Numbered from the stretch's first letter, positions 1 through 5,772 are shown. The stretch is 6,733 nt of DNA from Thermococcus sp. (GCA_011050175.1 DRGF01000032.1:1-6733); one strand, 5' to 3'. Notes: generated from the sequence alone by a model not told the origin. Program-made: numbers and translations.

Positions 1-63
1 TATTTCCTTTTCTCGGTCAAAAAGCTCTTCCCTCCTTTTCTTCGGTCTCGGGTCGAACAGCAT
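1..63 (-). CDS. Archaeal ATPase (PF01637-like), N-terminal 21 codons only
   Basis: A reading frame opens with ATG at 63-61 on the minus strand and stays open to the left edge. It encodes MLFDPRPKKRREELFDRE followed by KEI. This resembles the opening of the expanded archaeal P-loop ATPase family (PF01637, STAND-like), whose members begin with a similar 'LFD.RPK.RRE.L(F/Y)DRE' string before the Walker A loop. The Walker motifs would lie beyond the window, so the assignment rests on this N-terminal signature alone. A G-run at 76-72 lies 8 bases before the ATG and is a weak ribosome binding site. The gene is co-directional with gcvT, with a 69-base gap occupied by a T-rich stretch and a nested palindrome. 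Family members are of poorly known function. The frame is too short for ORF callers but convincing by sequence. Confidence 0.68.
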   Translation of the reverse strand, partial: MLFDPRPKKRREELFDREKEI

Positions 64-102
64 AGGTAATGCCCCCGTTACCAGGTAACGCCCCCATTAC
101 CT
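64..102. repeat. 39-base nested palindrome (two tandem dyads) abutting the ATPase start codon
   Basis: The outer arms AGGTAATG (64-71) and CATTACCT (95-102) are exact reverse complements. The inner arms CGTTACC (76-82) and GGTAACG (84-90) are exact reverse complements around the single base A83. Only the two CCCC blocks (72-75 and 91-94) break the symmetry. The element can also be read as two tandem 18-base dyads, GGTAAYG-N4-CRTTACC, which are near copies of each other. It ends at the base before the minus-strand ATG at 63. It could be a double operator overlapping the transcription start, or an RNA hairpin over the start of the message. The symmetry is seen directly; the role is inferred. 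Confidence 0.85.
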
Positions 103-113
103 AAAAGGTTTTT

Positions 114-132
114 GGAGAAAAGAGAGAAAAGC
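114..132 (-). terminator. T-rich tract after gcvT
   Basis: Read on the minus strand, the bases straight after the gcvT stop codon are GCTTTTCTCTCTTTTCTCC, followed further on by another TTTT. Pyrimidine tracts of this sort without a strong stem are typical of archaeal intrinsic termination. It would separate the gcvT transcript from the downstream ATPase gene, though read-through is possible. Confidence 0.5.
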
Positions 133-1329
133 TCACTCCTCCCTGAAGGCACCGTACTTCTTGGGGTCATAGAAGGGAGGAGTTACCGTTACGGCCTTCT
201 TGGGCTTGTCCCTTATCTCGATCTCAATTTCGAGGCCCGGCTTGGCGTACTCTTCCTTCACGAAGGCTATTCCGATGCCGATTCCAAGGAGCGGTGAAAG
301 GGTTCCGCTGGTGACCTCACCGATGAGCTCACCGTCTGCGTAGACCTTGTAGCCCTCCCTCGGGATTCCCTTGTCGACCATCTTGAAGTGCACCATCTTC
401 CTGCCGAGGCCGCGCTCCCTCTGCTTGAGGAGTGCCTCCTTGCCTATGAACTCCTTGTCCCAGAATATGGCGAAGTCGAGGTTGGCCTGGAGCGGGGTGA
501 CCTCGTCGATGTCGGTGCTGAGGAGCTGGAGCTCCTTGGTCTCGTTTCCGTATAGGGTGTAGCCGGCCTCAAGCCTGAGGGTGTCCCTCGCTCCGAGTCC
601 GGCCGGCTTTATGCCGTACTTCTCACCGGCCTCGAGGAGGGTCTTCCAGACGTGCAGGGCCTTCTCCGGCTCGCCCCTCTTCTCCGGGTTCGGGTGGTAG
701 GGGTTGGCGTCCTCGAAGTAGACCTCGAAGCCGTTCTCTCCGGTGTAGCCGCTCCTTGAGAGGAGCATCTTGATTCCGTCGAGCTCAACCTCCTTGGCCT
801 GGAACCACCAGAGCTCGTTGATGTCGATGCCGAAGAGGTCCTTAGCCAGGTCCCTCGCCTTCGGACCCTGTATCGAGAACATGACCATGTCGTAGGTCTT
901 ATTTTCAATCTCGAGGTCTATATCGCCGAACTTCTCAATGCCGCGCTTTATGGCGTTGAACCAGGCATCGAGCTTCTCGAAGGCGTCGCTGTCGCAGACC
1001 ATCATGTAGGTGTCGTCCCCCATGTTGAAGACGAGGGTCTCGTCCTTAACGGCTCCCCTCTCGTTGAGGACGAGCGTGTATGTTCCACTTATCGCGGGGG
1101 GCTTTGAGATGTCGTTCGTTGTCACGTACTGGAGGAACTCGAGGGCATCTTTACCGCGGAAGATGAACTCTCCCATGTGGGAGACATCGAAGATTCCGAC
1201 GCCGTTCCTGACGGCCAGGTGCTCCTCCTTTATGCTTGAGTACCAGATTGGCATCTCCCAGCCTGCAAACTCCTCAACTTTCTTCGCGTTTTCCTTATGC
1301 CAGTCAAATATGTGGACCCTCTTGACCAT
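133..1329 (-). CDS. gcvT: Aminomethyltransferase, glycine cleavage system T protein
   Basis: The 398-residue product should transfer the methylene group from aminomethylated H-protein to tetrahydrofolate (or the archaeal folate analogue), releasing ammonia, in the cytoplasmic glycine cleavage complex. Visible GcvT motifs are FDVSHMGEF (47-55), the RGAVKDE segment (91-97) in which Asp96 aligns with the catalytic Asp of the E. coli enzyme, the folate-domain [14 protein letters not shown] (191-204), [20 protein letters not shown] (244-263) and the C-terminal barrel with TSGTLSP (340-346). About 35 residues longer than bacterial GcvT, partly from an insertion near 207-225, but about the length of Pyrococcus GcvT. 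The ATG at 1329 is chosen because GGTGAT ends 4 bases before it and conserved sequence begins there. The frame stays open upstream to 1545, but that extension overlaps the divergent usp gene and looks non-coding. P, H and L proteins are not in the window. Confidence 0.96.
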   Translation of the reverse strand: MVKRVHIFDWHKENAKKVEEFAGWEMPIWYSSIKEEHLAVRNGVGIFDVSHMGEFIFRGKDALEFLQYVTTNDISKPPAISGTYTLVLNERGAVKDETLVFNMGDDTYMMVCDSDAFEKLDAWFNAIKRGIEKFGDIDLEIENKTYDMVMFSIQGPKARDLAKDLFGIDINELWWFQAKEVELDGIKMLLSRSGYTGENGFEVYFEDANPYHPNPEKRGEPEKALHVWKTLLEAGEKYGIKPAGLGARDTLRLEAGYTLYGNETKELQLLSTDIDEVTPLQANLDFAIFWDKEFIGKEALLKQRERGLGRKMVHFKMVDKGIPREGYKVYADGELIGEVTSGTLSPLLGIGIGIAFVKEEYAKPGLEIEIEIRDKPKKAVTVTPPFYDPKKYGAFREE

Positions 1330-1333
1330 AGAT

Positions 1334-1340
1334 ATCACCG
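1334..1340 (-). promoter_or_regulatory. gcvT ribosome binding site
   Basis: The minus strand reads CGGTGAT then ATCT then ATG. GGTGAT pairs with the thermococcal 16S rRNA tail (a GGAGGTGATC-type site). It sits at the usual distance from the ATG at 1329 and settles the start against the longer upstream frame. Confidence 0.75.
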
Positions 1341-1360
1341 TAAAAACTTCAATTGAGACA

Positions 1361-1377
1361 TTATAACCCTTTCCAAT
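1361..1377 (-). promoter_or_regulatory. Putative gcvT promoter (BRE/TATA)
   Basis: The minus strand reads ATTGGAAAGGGTTATAA, a purine-rich BRE-like run followed by a TATA-like element. Transcription would start about 25 bases downstream, near 1338-1340, right at the ribosome binding site, giving a leader of only about 10 bases. The usp gene on the other strand has only weaker AT-rich candidates in the same spacer (1388-1398 and 1410-1419). Confidence 0.5.
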
Positions 1378-1431
1378 GCATGGGTAACAATAATAAGCAT
1401 CGACGTTCAAATTAATACTGGGGTGTTCAAG

Positions 1432-2268
1432 ATGTTTGAGAAGGTGTTGTACCCGACTGACTTTTCGGACGTGTCCATGCACGCCCTCCGCACATGTATT
1501 CCCAAACTCGTCCCCATGGGAATCAAGGAGCTCTACCTCATCCACGTAGTTGATATCACCGTAGTCGAGTTCGAGGCCTTTGAACTCGAGGAGACATACC
1601 GCGAAAAGCTGGAGGGGCTGGCTGAGGAGCTGAGGAGGGACGGTTTGAAGGTTGAGGCTATCGTGAGGGTGGGAATCCCCTCGATGGAAATAGCGGAAAC
1701 CGCCGAGGAGAAGAGCATAGACCTGGTGGTTATCCCCAGCGTGGGTGAGAACATATGGAGGACGATGTTCGTTGGAAGCACCGCCTCGAACCTTGCGAGG
1801 GCCACGGAGCGGCCGGTTCTGCTCCTCAAGTACGTAAAGAGCGGAGATGACTTCAAGCTGTCCGTCGACTGTACTGAGGTATTCAGGCGCCCGCTGGTGG
1901 CCCTGGACTTCTCAAACTGCTCCATAAAAGTCCTCAGGATCGTCCGGGAGTTTGAGGAGCTGGTGGAGAAAGGAATTCTCCTGCACTCGGTTGACTACGG
2001 GGGCATGGATGAGCTGGAGCACAACATAGAGCTGGCGAAGAAGAACCTCGAGAAGTCCGTGAGGGGACTGAGGGCGAGGTTCGAGGCCGAGGTGATGGTG
2101 GGCTCGGCGAGCCAGGCGATAATAGGGACGTCGCTCACAAAGAACGCTACCCTCATCGTCATCGGCAAGAAGGGAAGAAGCTTCATCAAGGACCTGCTCC
2201 TTGGAAGCACCGCGGAGCGCGTTATAAGGGACTCAAAAGTTCCCGTGCTGCTGGTCCCATGTGATTGA
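1432..2268 (+). CDS. Tandem-domain universal stress protein (UspA family)
   Basis: A 278-residue cytoplasmic protein made of two UspA domains, about residues 1-136 and 144-278. Each begins with a beta strand carrying the family Asp: VLYPTDFSD in the first and PLVALDFSN in the second. The second domain has an intact nucleotide-binding loop, G-X2-G-X9-G-S (Gly245, Gly248, Gly258, Ser259), so it probably binds ATP. In the first domain the loop is PSVG-X9-GS (102-116), with Pro102 where the first Gly should be, so its binding may be weakened. The ATG at 1432 is preferred because GGGGTG lies 6 bases upstream; an in-frame GTG at 1423 is part of that site and would add only three residues. The gene diverges from gcvT and converges on the DUF99 gene. 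Its precise stress role cannot be read from sequence. Confidence 0.92.
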   Translation: MFEKVLYPTDFSDVSMHALRTCIPKLVPMGIKELYLIHVVDITVVEFEAFELEETYREKLEGLAEELRRDGLKVEAIVRVGIPSMEIAETAEEKSIDLVVIPSVGENIWRTMFVGSTASNLARATERPVLLLKYVKSGDDFKLSVDCTEVFRRPLVALDFSNCSIKVLRIVREFEELVEKGILLHSVDYGGMDELEHNIELAKKNLEKSVRGLRARFEAEVMVGSASQAIIGTSLTKNATLIVIGKKGRSFIKDLLLGSTAERVIRDSKVPVLLVPCD

Positions 2269-2322
2269 CCTCAGTCTGGAACGGCTTCCACATCAGGATT
2301 CGGTAGCTACCCTGTTGCCATC

Positions 2323-2348
2323 ATCGGTCGTTTCTTTCTCCGATTTTT
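2323..2348 (+). terminator. Short stem plus T-run after the usp gene
   Basis: ATCGG (2323-2327) and CCGAT (2340-2344) form a 5-bp stem around a pyrimidine-rich 12-base loop, followed by TTTT. Together with the T-rich loop this is a plausible terminator for the usp transcript in the 91-base convergent spacer. The stem is short, so the T-tract is the stronger evidence. Confidence 0.45.
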
Positions 2349-2359
2349 GCCTTATAAAC

Positions 2360-2947
2360 CTACTCCCTCGTGCTCTCGCCTGTCATCACGGCGGAGGCTA
2401 TCATGTGGGCCAGCCGGAGGGGTTCGGGGGTTAAGCCCGTCCTCGTGGTGGCTCTGATTATCTCAGCCGCGGTCTTCTCGTCCACACCCACCGCCTGGAG
2501 GTAGAGCTTTTCGGGTATTACCTCAACCAGAGGTGGTGCTTTCTTGAGAATCTTGAGTCTCTTCTCTGCGTCGGAGAAATGCTTCCTGAGCGCGGCCTCC
2601 ATAGCGCCAACGTCGGGCCTCTTCCGGACGACCACCACAACCGGCAGTCCTGTGTCCCTGTGGAGCCTCTCAAGGTCAACGACGTTGAAGCCGGCGTAGG
2701 TTATCCCCTTGAGCATTATCACGCGCAGGTCTTTGAATCTGGATGAGTTGACTGCCTCTATCATCGCATCGGTGGCGTCGTCCCCGTCGACGGTTATCCA
2801 CCGCGAGAGAACGCCGACTACCTCTTGAGAGCCCTTCATGACGACGCCTATCAGAATCGTTTTCTTCCGCTGGAGTTTGGATGAAAAAGAGAACGTCCCA
2901 TCGTCAAACCCGACGACGCGTATCTGGGGTTTGACTTTCCGTATCAT
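2360..2947 (-). CDS. DUF99 / UPF0215 family protein (predicted endonuclease dU)
   Basis: The 195-residue product matches the archaeal DUF99 family (PF01949), named 'endonuclease dU' in domain databases and related to the endonuclease V/RNase H fold; a role in repair of deaminated DNA bases is family-based inference. Visible landmarks are the first-strand acidic motif VVGFDDG (11-17, Asp15 and Asp16), [13 protein letters not shown] (54-66), [13 protein letters not shown] (79-91) with Asp91 as a possible further acidic ligand, and VVRKRPD (106-112). Length is normal for the family. Its ATG overlaps the cutA stop codon (ATGA), and AGGTG at 2957-2953 inside the end of cutA serves as the ribosome binding site, so it should be translated with cutA from one transcript. 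The gene end faces the usp gene across a short convergent spacer. Confidence 0.88.
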   Translation of the reverse strand: MIRKVKPQIRVVGFDDGTFSFSSKLQRKKTILIGVVMKGSQEVVGVLSRWITVDGDDATDAMIEAVNSSRFKDLRVIMLKGITYAGFNVVDLERLHRDTGLPVVVVVRKRPDVGAMEAALRKHFSDAEKRLKILKKAPPLVEVIPEKLYLQAVGVDEKTAAEIIRATTRTGLTPEPLRLAHMIASAVMTGESTRE

Positions 2948-3255
2948 GACAGCACCTTCTCAAGCCACTCCGCGTATTCTCTGTTTACCTTGTCCACCTC
3001 TATCCTGGCTATCAAGGGCACTGTGTAGGGGTGCATCTCCTTGATGGCGTCCCTCAGCTCCTTCCACTTCTCGACCTCAGTCTTGAGTATGGCGCCGACT
3101 TCCGTGTCCTCCTCTATCTTCCCCTGCCACCAGTAGAAAGCCTTGTGCTCCCTCAGGTTGGCGCAGGCGATGAGCTTCTTTTCGAGGAGTGCCTTAACCA
3201 CTTTCTCGGCGCTCTCCCAATCGGGGAACGTCGTGTAAACCATTATCATGTCCAT
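2944..3255 (-). CDS. cutA: CutA1 divalent-cation tolerance protein
   Basis: A CutA1 homologue of 103 residues that should form the very stable trimer typical of the family. The family is linked to divalent copper tolerance, but its biochemical role is unsettled. Diagnostic segments are [16 protein letters not shown] (5-20), LIACANL (28-34), the aromatic [13 protein letters not shown] (38-50), AILKT (55-59) and the signature HPYTVP (75-80). It closely resembles Pyrococcus CutA1 as I recall it. Several starts are possible: ATG at 3267, 3255 and 3249. GGGTG at 3265-3261 lies 5 bases before the ATG at 3255, which favours that start; the ATG at 3249 would give 101 residues and also fits the family. 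The stop overlaps the DUF99 start by four bases. The gene diverges from the acylphosphatase gene. Confidence 0.94.
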   Translation of the reverse strand: MDMIMVYTTFPDWESAEKVVKALLEKKLIACANLREHKAFYWWQGKIEEDTEVGAILKTEVEKWKELRDAIKEMHPYTVPLIARIEVDKVNREYAEWLEKVLS

Positions 3256-3281
3256 TATCCCACCCATTCTAAGCTCAACGG

Positions 3282-3293
3282 ATAAGCTTAAAT
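3282..3293. promoter_or_regulatory. Shared TATA-like element between cutA and the acylphosphatase gene
   Basis: The 70-base spacer between the two divergent starts has a single AT-rich core, ATAAGCTTAAAT, centred on the palindrome AAGCTT (3284-3289). Read rightward it would place transcription start near 3316, about 10 bases before the acylphosphatase ATG. Read leftward it would place the start near 3262, close to the cutA ribosome binding site. No second TATA-like sequence is apparent for either gene. Use in both directions is an inference. Confidence 0.45.
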
Positions 3294-3325
3294 CGGTTGC
3301 GGGAGTAGTAGAGACGGGATGTGGT

Positions 3326-3601
3326 ATGGGACTGGTGAGGGCGCACCTTAGAATCCACGGGCGCGTTCAGGGCGTTGGTTTCCGCTGGAGCATGCAGAGG
3401 GAGGCTAGAAAGCTCGGCGTTAATGGGTGGGTGCGGAACCTGCCCGACGGCACCGTTGAGGCGGTTATAGAAGGGGACGAGGAGAGGGTTGAGGCCCTGA
3501 TAGGATGGGCGCACCAGGGGCCGGCTCTCGCGAGGGTGACCCGCGTTGAGGTAAAATGGGAGGAGCCCGAGGGGCTTGAGGGGTTCAAGGTTACTGGCTA
3601 G
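3326..3601 (+). CDS. acyP: Acylphosphatase
   Basis: A 91-residue cytoplasmic enzyme that hydrolyses carboxyl-phosphate bonds such as those of acetyl phosphate or 1,3-bisphosphoglycerate. The acylphosphatase signature [13 protein letters not shown] (12-24) holds the phosphate-binding loop and catalytic Arg20. [14 protein letters not shown] (34-47) holds the second catalytic residue, Asn38. Both positions match the Pyrococcus horikoshii enzyme as I remember it, and so does the length of 91 residues. The frame is open upstream to 3248, but the ATG at 3326 restores the family length and N-terminus; purine-rich GGGATGTGG precedes it as a poor ribosome binding site. A very short leader from the element at 3282-3293 is likely. 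The last 11 bases overlap the end of the convergent COG2150 gene, and no T-tract terminator is seen downstream. Confidence 0.96.
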   Translation: MGLVRAHLRIHGRVQGVGFRWSMQREARKLGVNGWVRNLPDGTVEAVIEGDEERVEALIGWAHQGPALARVTRVEVKWEEPEGLEGFKVTG

Positions 3602-4184
3602 CTGAAAGGCGCTCCATCAGGACCCTCTTGGGGCAGTACTTGACCTCGCAGTAGTTGCAGACGTACCTCTCTTTATCCTTCTCGGGCGTGTGGAGTATGA
3701 GCTTCTTGAAGCCCTCCATTTCCTTGATCTTCATGAAGACGTCGACGGGGAGCGTCCCGTCGATGACAATGTAAAGCTTTGTCGGCTCCTCCTTTAGGTT
3801 TCTGCTAAAGACCTCCATGACGGAAACCCCGTTCTGGTGTAGGAGCCCGAGAACCTGCGAGAATCCCTCAAGGTACCTCTCTTTGTCCAGGTCTATCTCA
3901 AGGACTTCCCACCCCATCAGTGGTGCCACTTCGGTGAGGCTGGGGAGGGGGTTGAGTCTCTCGAATATCAGCTTGAGGGGGTATGTTTTCTCTATGTATT
4001 CAATCGTGTGATAGACTATCTTTCTGTTAACCCCGATTACCCTGGCTAACTCGCTTATTGGAACTTCAACGTTCCTGAGGTATATCTTACCGTTCTTCAC
4101 GCTGAGGCCGTTCTCAAAAAGGAACTCTGCGACCTTTCTCCTGGCGGGATAATTTTTGAAGTATGCCTCGAGTATGAGCATCAT
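3591..4184 (-). CDS. Predicted regulator of amino acid metabolism with ACT domain (COG2150-like)
   Basis: The 197-residue product resembles the archaeal COG2150 proteins. A helix-turn-helix-like segment lies at about 41-67 ([20 protein letters not shown] then a recognition-type helix). An ACT-like alpha/beta region follows at about 91-166 ([10 protein letters not shown], then [10 protein letters not shown], then [12 protein letters not shown]), which in other proteins binds amino acids. A C-terminal cluster, Cys176-X2-Cys179-X4-Cys184, could bind a metal or an iron-sulfur cluster. Binding to DNA and the ligand are inferred. The ATG at 4184 is chosen because AGAGGTGA at 4198-4191 lies 6 bases upstream; a second ATG follows at 4181. 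The gene diverges from the PfkB kinase and overlaps the acylphosphatase gene tail to tail. Whether it regulates the adjacent kinase is unknown. Confidence 0.82.
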   Translation of the reverse strand: MMLILEAYFKNYPARRKVAEFLFENGLSVKNGKIYLRNVEVPISELARVIGVNRKIVYHTIEYIEKTYPLKLIFERLNPLPSLTEVAPLMGWEVLEIDLDKERYLEGFSQVLGLLHQNGVSVMEVFSRNLKEEPTKLYIVIDGTLPVDVFMKIKEMEGFKKLILHTPEKDKERYVCNYCEVKYCPKRVLMERLSASQ

Positions 4185-4222
4185 CTTTGTTCACCTCTTA
4201 CCCATATGTGAGTAGAAATGGA

Positions 4223-4237
4223 TATTTAAATCTTTCC
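4223..4237 (-). promoter_or_regulatory. Promoter of the COG2150-like gene
   Basis: The minus strand reads GGAAAGATTTAAATA, a BRE-like purine run followed by TTTAAATA (4230-4223). Transcription would start near 4200, which leaves room for the strong ribosome binding site at 4198-4191. This is one of the clearest archaeal promoters in the window. Confidence 0.72.
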
Positions 4238-4245
4238 CCTGCGGC

Positions 4246-4258
4246 GCAAGTTTATTAA
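4246..4258 (+). promoter_or_regulatory. Promoter of the PfkB-family kinase gene
   Basis: GCAAG followed by TTTATTAA (4251-4258) is a BRE/TATA-like pair. Start of transcription near 4280 would give a leader of about 12 bases that begins at the GGGGGTGA ribosome binding site (4281-4288). The element lies about 20 bases from the opposing promoter at 4223-4237, so polymerase binding at the two may compete. Confidence 0.65.
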
Positions 4259-4292
4259 CGATGCCCACGGCTTTCACCTCGGGGGTGAGGGT

Positions 4293-5186
4293 ATGGCTGA
4301 GTTTGACGTTGTGGGAATCGGCAACCTTAACTACGACATAATAATGCTCATCGAGCGCTTTCCGGAGTTCCACGAGAAAGTTAACGCGGAGGAGGCGTTC
4401 TTCGGCCTCGGTGGGGCGGCCGCTAACACCATAAGCTGGCTCGCACACTTCGGCCTGAAAACCGGTTACATAGGCGCCGTTGGACGGGACGAGATAGGTG
4501 AGGCGCACCTCTCGTACTTCCGGAGGATAGGCGTTGACACCGGCGGGATAAAGGTCGTCGATGCACCATCGGGCGTGGCGATAGCGATGATACGCGGGGA
4601 GGACAAGAGGATAGTGAAGTACCCCGGTGCGAACCGTCTCAAGGAGGTGGATTTCGATTACCTCTCCCGTGCTAGACACATTCACCTCTCGTCCAACCCG
4701 CCGGAGACGATCGAGAAAGTGGTGGAGTTCGCGAACGAGAGGGGGATAACCGTTTCCCTGGACATAGGGGAGGCCCCGCTGTCGAGGGAAATCGAGGAGA
4801 GGGTCGATTACCTGATGATGAACGAGGACGAATACCGGAGGAAGTTCGGTTCCCTCGACCTTTCCCTCTGCCGGGCCAAAAACCTCGTGGTAACTTTGAA
4901 CGGGGGAGGGGCGCTGGTCAGAGACGCTTCCGGAAACGTTCACGAAGTCAGAGGACTCAGTGCGGAGGTCGTCGTTGATTCCACTGGAGCGGGCGACTCC
5001 TTCGACGCGGGCGTTATCTACGGTGTTCTCAGGGGATGGAGTCTGAAAGACGCCGCGAGGCTCGGCATGCTCCTCGCGTACCTCACGGTCCAGAAGGTTG
5101 GGGCCAGGAGCGCGGTGATGTCTCTTAAGGAAGTCATGGCCACAGCGAAGAAAGTGGGGCTCGACCTTCCCTTTGAGGAGGAATGA
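4293..5186 (+). CDS. PfkB-family carbohydrate/nucleoside kinase
   Basis: The 297-residue protein is a ribokinase-fold (PfkB) kinase. The N-terminal substrate region [11 protein letters not shown] (6-16) leads into the glycine-rich family motif GLGGAAANT (38-46). The C-terminal PfkB signature [12 protein letters not shown] (229-240) includes the anion-hole glycines 232 and 234 and the catalytic base Asp235. MMNEDEYR (175-182) is the usual NxxE-type metal/phosphate motif. Members phosphorylate sugars, sugar phosphates or nucleosides; the substrate and the donor (ATP or ADP) cannot be fixed from motifs. One candidate is the ADP-dependent ribose-1-phosphate kinase of the thermococcal pentose bisphosphate pathway; cytidine kinase is another. 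The ATG at 4293 follows GGGGGTGA at the right distance. The gene has its own promoter and is followed by T-tracts, so it is probably transcribed alone. Confidence 0.9.
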   Translation: MAEFDVVGIGNLNYDIIMLIERFPEFHEKVNAEEAFFGLGGAAANTISWLAHFGLKTGYIGAVGRDEIGEAHLSYFRRIGVDTGGIKVVDAPSGVAIAMIRGEDKRIVKYPGANRLKEVDFDYLSRARHIHLSSNPPETIEKVVEFANERGITVSLDIGEAPLSREIEERVDYLMMNEDEYRRKFGSLDLSLCRAKNLVVTLNGGGALVRDASGNVHEVRGLSAEVVVDSTGAGDSFDAGVIYGVLRGWSLKDAARLGMLLAYLTVQKVGARSAVMSLKEVMATAKKVGLDLPFEEE

Positions 5187-5192
5187 ACGGGC

Positions 5193-5227
5193 TCTTTTTC
5201 CTTTTAATTGGGTGGGGTTTCTTTTTT
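5193..5227 (+). terminator. Double T-tract terminator after the kinase gene
   Basis: Seven bases after the kinase stop the plus strand has TCTTTTTCCTTTT (5193-5205), and 12 bases later TTTCTTTTTT (5218-5227). Consecutive T-runs are the standard archaeal termination signal. They separate the kinase from the following small gene. Confidence 0.7.
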
Positions 5228-5234
5228 CATAACG

Positions 5235-5242
5235 TTTAAATA
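5235..5242 (+). promoter_or_regulatory. Putative TATA box for the 95-residue protein gene
   Basis: TTTAAATA lies downstream of the double terminator. Transcription would start near 5265-5268, inside the first dyad element, giving a leader of about 80 bases, long for this genome type. A second AT-rich candidate, CTTAAAAATC at 5283-5292, would give a leader of about 30 bases. Confidence 0.5.
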
Positions 5243-5260
5243 CCTATCATTATACTTGTT

Positions 5261-5330
5261 CCAAGCTTGTCCTTAGGAAACCCTTAAAAATCCGTGCCCT
5301 AAAAGTCTTAGAGAGACCAAAAGTCCTTGG
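5261..5330 (+). repeat. Three related dyad elements in the leader of the small gene
   Basis: Three copies of a dyad, roughly CYAA...GTCYTTRG, occur in one direction. They are CCAAGCTTGTCCTTAGG (5261-5277), CTAAAAGTCTTAG (5299-5311) and CCAAAAGTCCTTGG (5317-5330). In the last two, arms CTAA/TTAG and CCAA/TTGG differ at both paired positions, so dyad symmetry is kept. The first extends to a longer imperfect hairpin (about 5258-5282). They may be operator sites or small RNA hairpins; the last ends 3 bases before the ribosome binding site. Function is inferred. Confidence 0.5.
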
Positions 5331-5333
5331 AGT

Positions 5334-5340
5334 GGAGGTG
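5334..5340 (+). promoter_or_regulatory. Ribosome binding site that selects a TTG start
   Basis: GGAGGTG is a full match to the thermococcal ribosome binding consensus. It lies 6 bases before TTG at 5347, the same spacing seen for gcvT. The in-frame GTG codons at 5332 and 5338 lie before or inside the site itself and are therefore unlikely starts. Confidence 0.7.
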
Positions 5341-5346
5341 GCGCGC

Positions 5347-5634
5347 TTGGAAATCATAATCGACAACTTCAAGCCCAAGATCACCCGTCCGTTCAAGCGG
5401 AAGAACGAGTACTGGGTCAAGCTCATTCTCCCGGAGGGAGAGGAGTACATAATGAAGTTTAAGACCCCCCTGGAGGCGGAGGATGCCATATACGGCATGC
5501 TGGATGACCTTCAGGTTTATGGGGGGAAGGTCAAACTTCACCTCCGCGAGGGAAACGTTATCGAACACATAGAGGTTATAGAACTCTACAAGCCCTCGGC
5601 GAAGGAGCTCCTCAACGAGTACTTCACCGAGTGA
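5347..5634 (+). CDS. Conserved-looking small protein of unknown function (95 residues)
   Basis: I do not recognise a named family. With the TTG start the product begins MEIIIDNFKPKITRPFKRKN, then EYWVKLILPEGEEYIMKFKT, and ends in an acidic tail. It is soluble, without signal peptide, membrane segment, cysteines or obvious catalytic motif. The pattern of alternating hydrophobic residues in 22-40 and 61-81, with a helix-like LEAEDAIYGMLDDLQ (42-56) between, suggests a small alpha/beta fold. The basic patch KPKITRPFKRK (9-19) could contact nucleic acid or phosphate. Codon use looks like that of its neighbours and the strong ribosome binding site supports real expression. It lies between a terminated kinase gene and tfe, with its own leader containing three dyads and a T-rich stretch (5647-5658) after it. 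Confidence 0.78.
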   Translation: MEIIIDNFKPKITRPFKRKNEYWVKLILPEGEEYIMKFKTPLEAEDAIYGMLDDLQVYGGKVKLHLREGNVIEHIEVIELYKPSAKELLNEYFTE

Positions 5635-5685
5635 GCCTATTTAATGTTCTTTTCTGTTCATTGTAGTTGGAAATATGACAAAAAC

Positions 5686-5717
5686 CTATATATAGTTCTG
5701 CATGCATAGTTTAATAT
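5686..5717 (+). promoter_or_regulatory. Promoter region of tfe
   Basis: CTATATATAG (5686-5695) is a strong TATA box preceded by an A-rich run; transcription would start near 5717, giving a leader of about 55 bases. A second TATA-like TTTAATAT at 5710-5717 would give a leader of about 30 bases. The perfect palindrome TGCATGCA (5699-5706) sits between the first TATA box and the predicted start, where archaeal repressors often bind. Confidence 0.55.
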
Positions 5718-5772
5718 TGGACAGCTTTGTGGGCGTGAAGTCAGGATTAAATATTCTCTGGAGGTTGTCGCT

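Noticed and set aside
1330..1545. N-terminal extension of gcvT to a 470-residue protein
   Set aside because: It overlaps the divergent usp gene, crosses the promoter region, lacks GcvT-like sequence and bypasses a good ribosome binding site for the ATG at 1329.
2302..2311. Perfect 10-base palindrome GGTAGCTACC in the convergent usp-DUF99 spacer
   Set aside because: It is short, single copy and in a 3' spacer. It shares only GGTA/TACC with the element at 64-102, which is too little to call related.
3248..3325. 26-residue N-terminal extension of acylphosphatase
   Set aside because: It runs into the divergent cutA start and its promoter; the ATG at 3326 gives exactly 91 residues with the expected N-terminus.
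3575..3589. CTTGA-GGGGT-TCAAG hairpin near the end of the acylphosphatase gene
   Set aside because: The stem is only 5 bp, lies inside coding sequence, and no T-tract follows, so a terminator is not supported.
4191..4943. 250-residue minus-strand open frame opposite the kinase gene
   Set aside because: It is antisense to a clear PfkB gene and resembles no family; long antisense frames are common in GC-rich thermococcal genes.
5635..5772. Possible C/D box small RNA in the spacer before tfe
   Set aside because: No RTGATGA C box with paired CTGA D boxes was found; the spacer is explained by a T-rich stretch and promoter elements.
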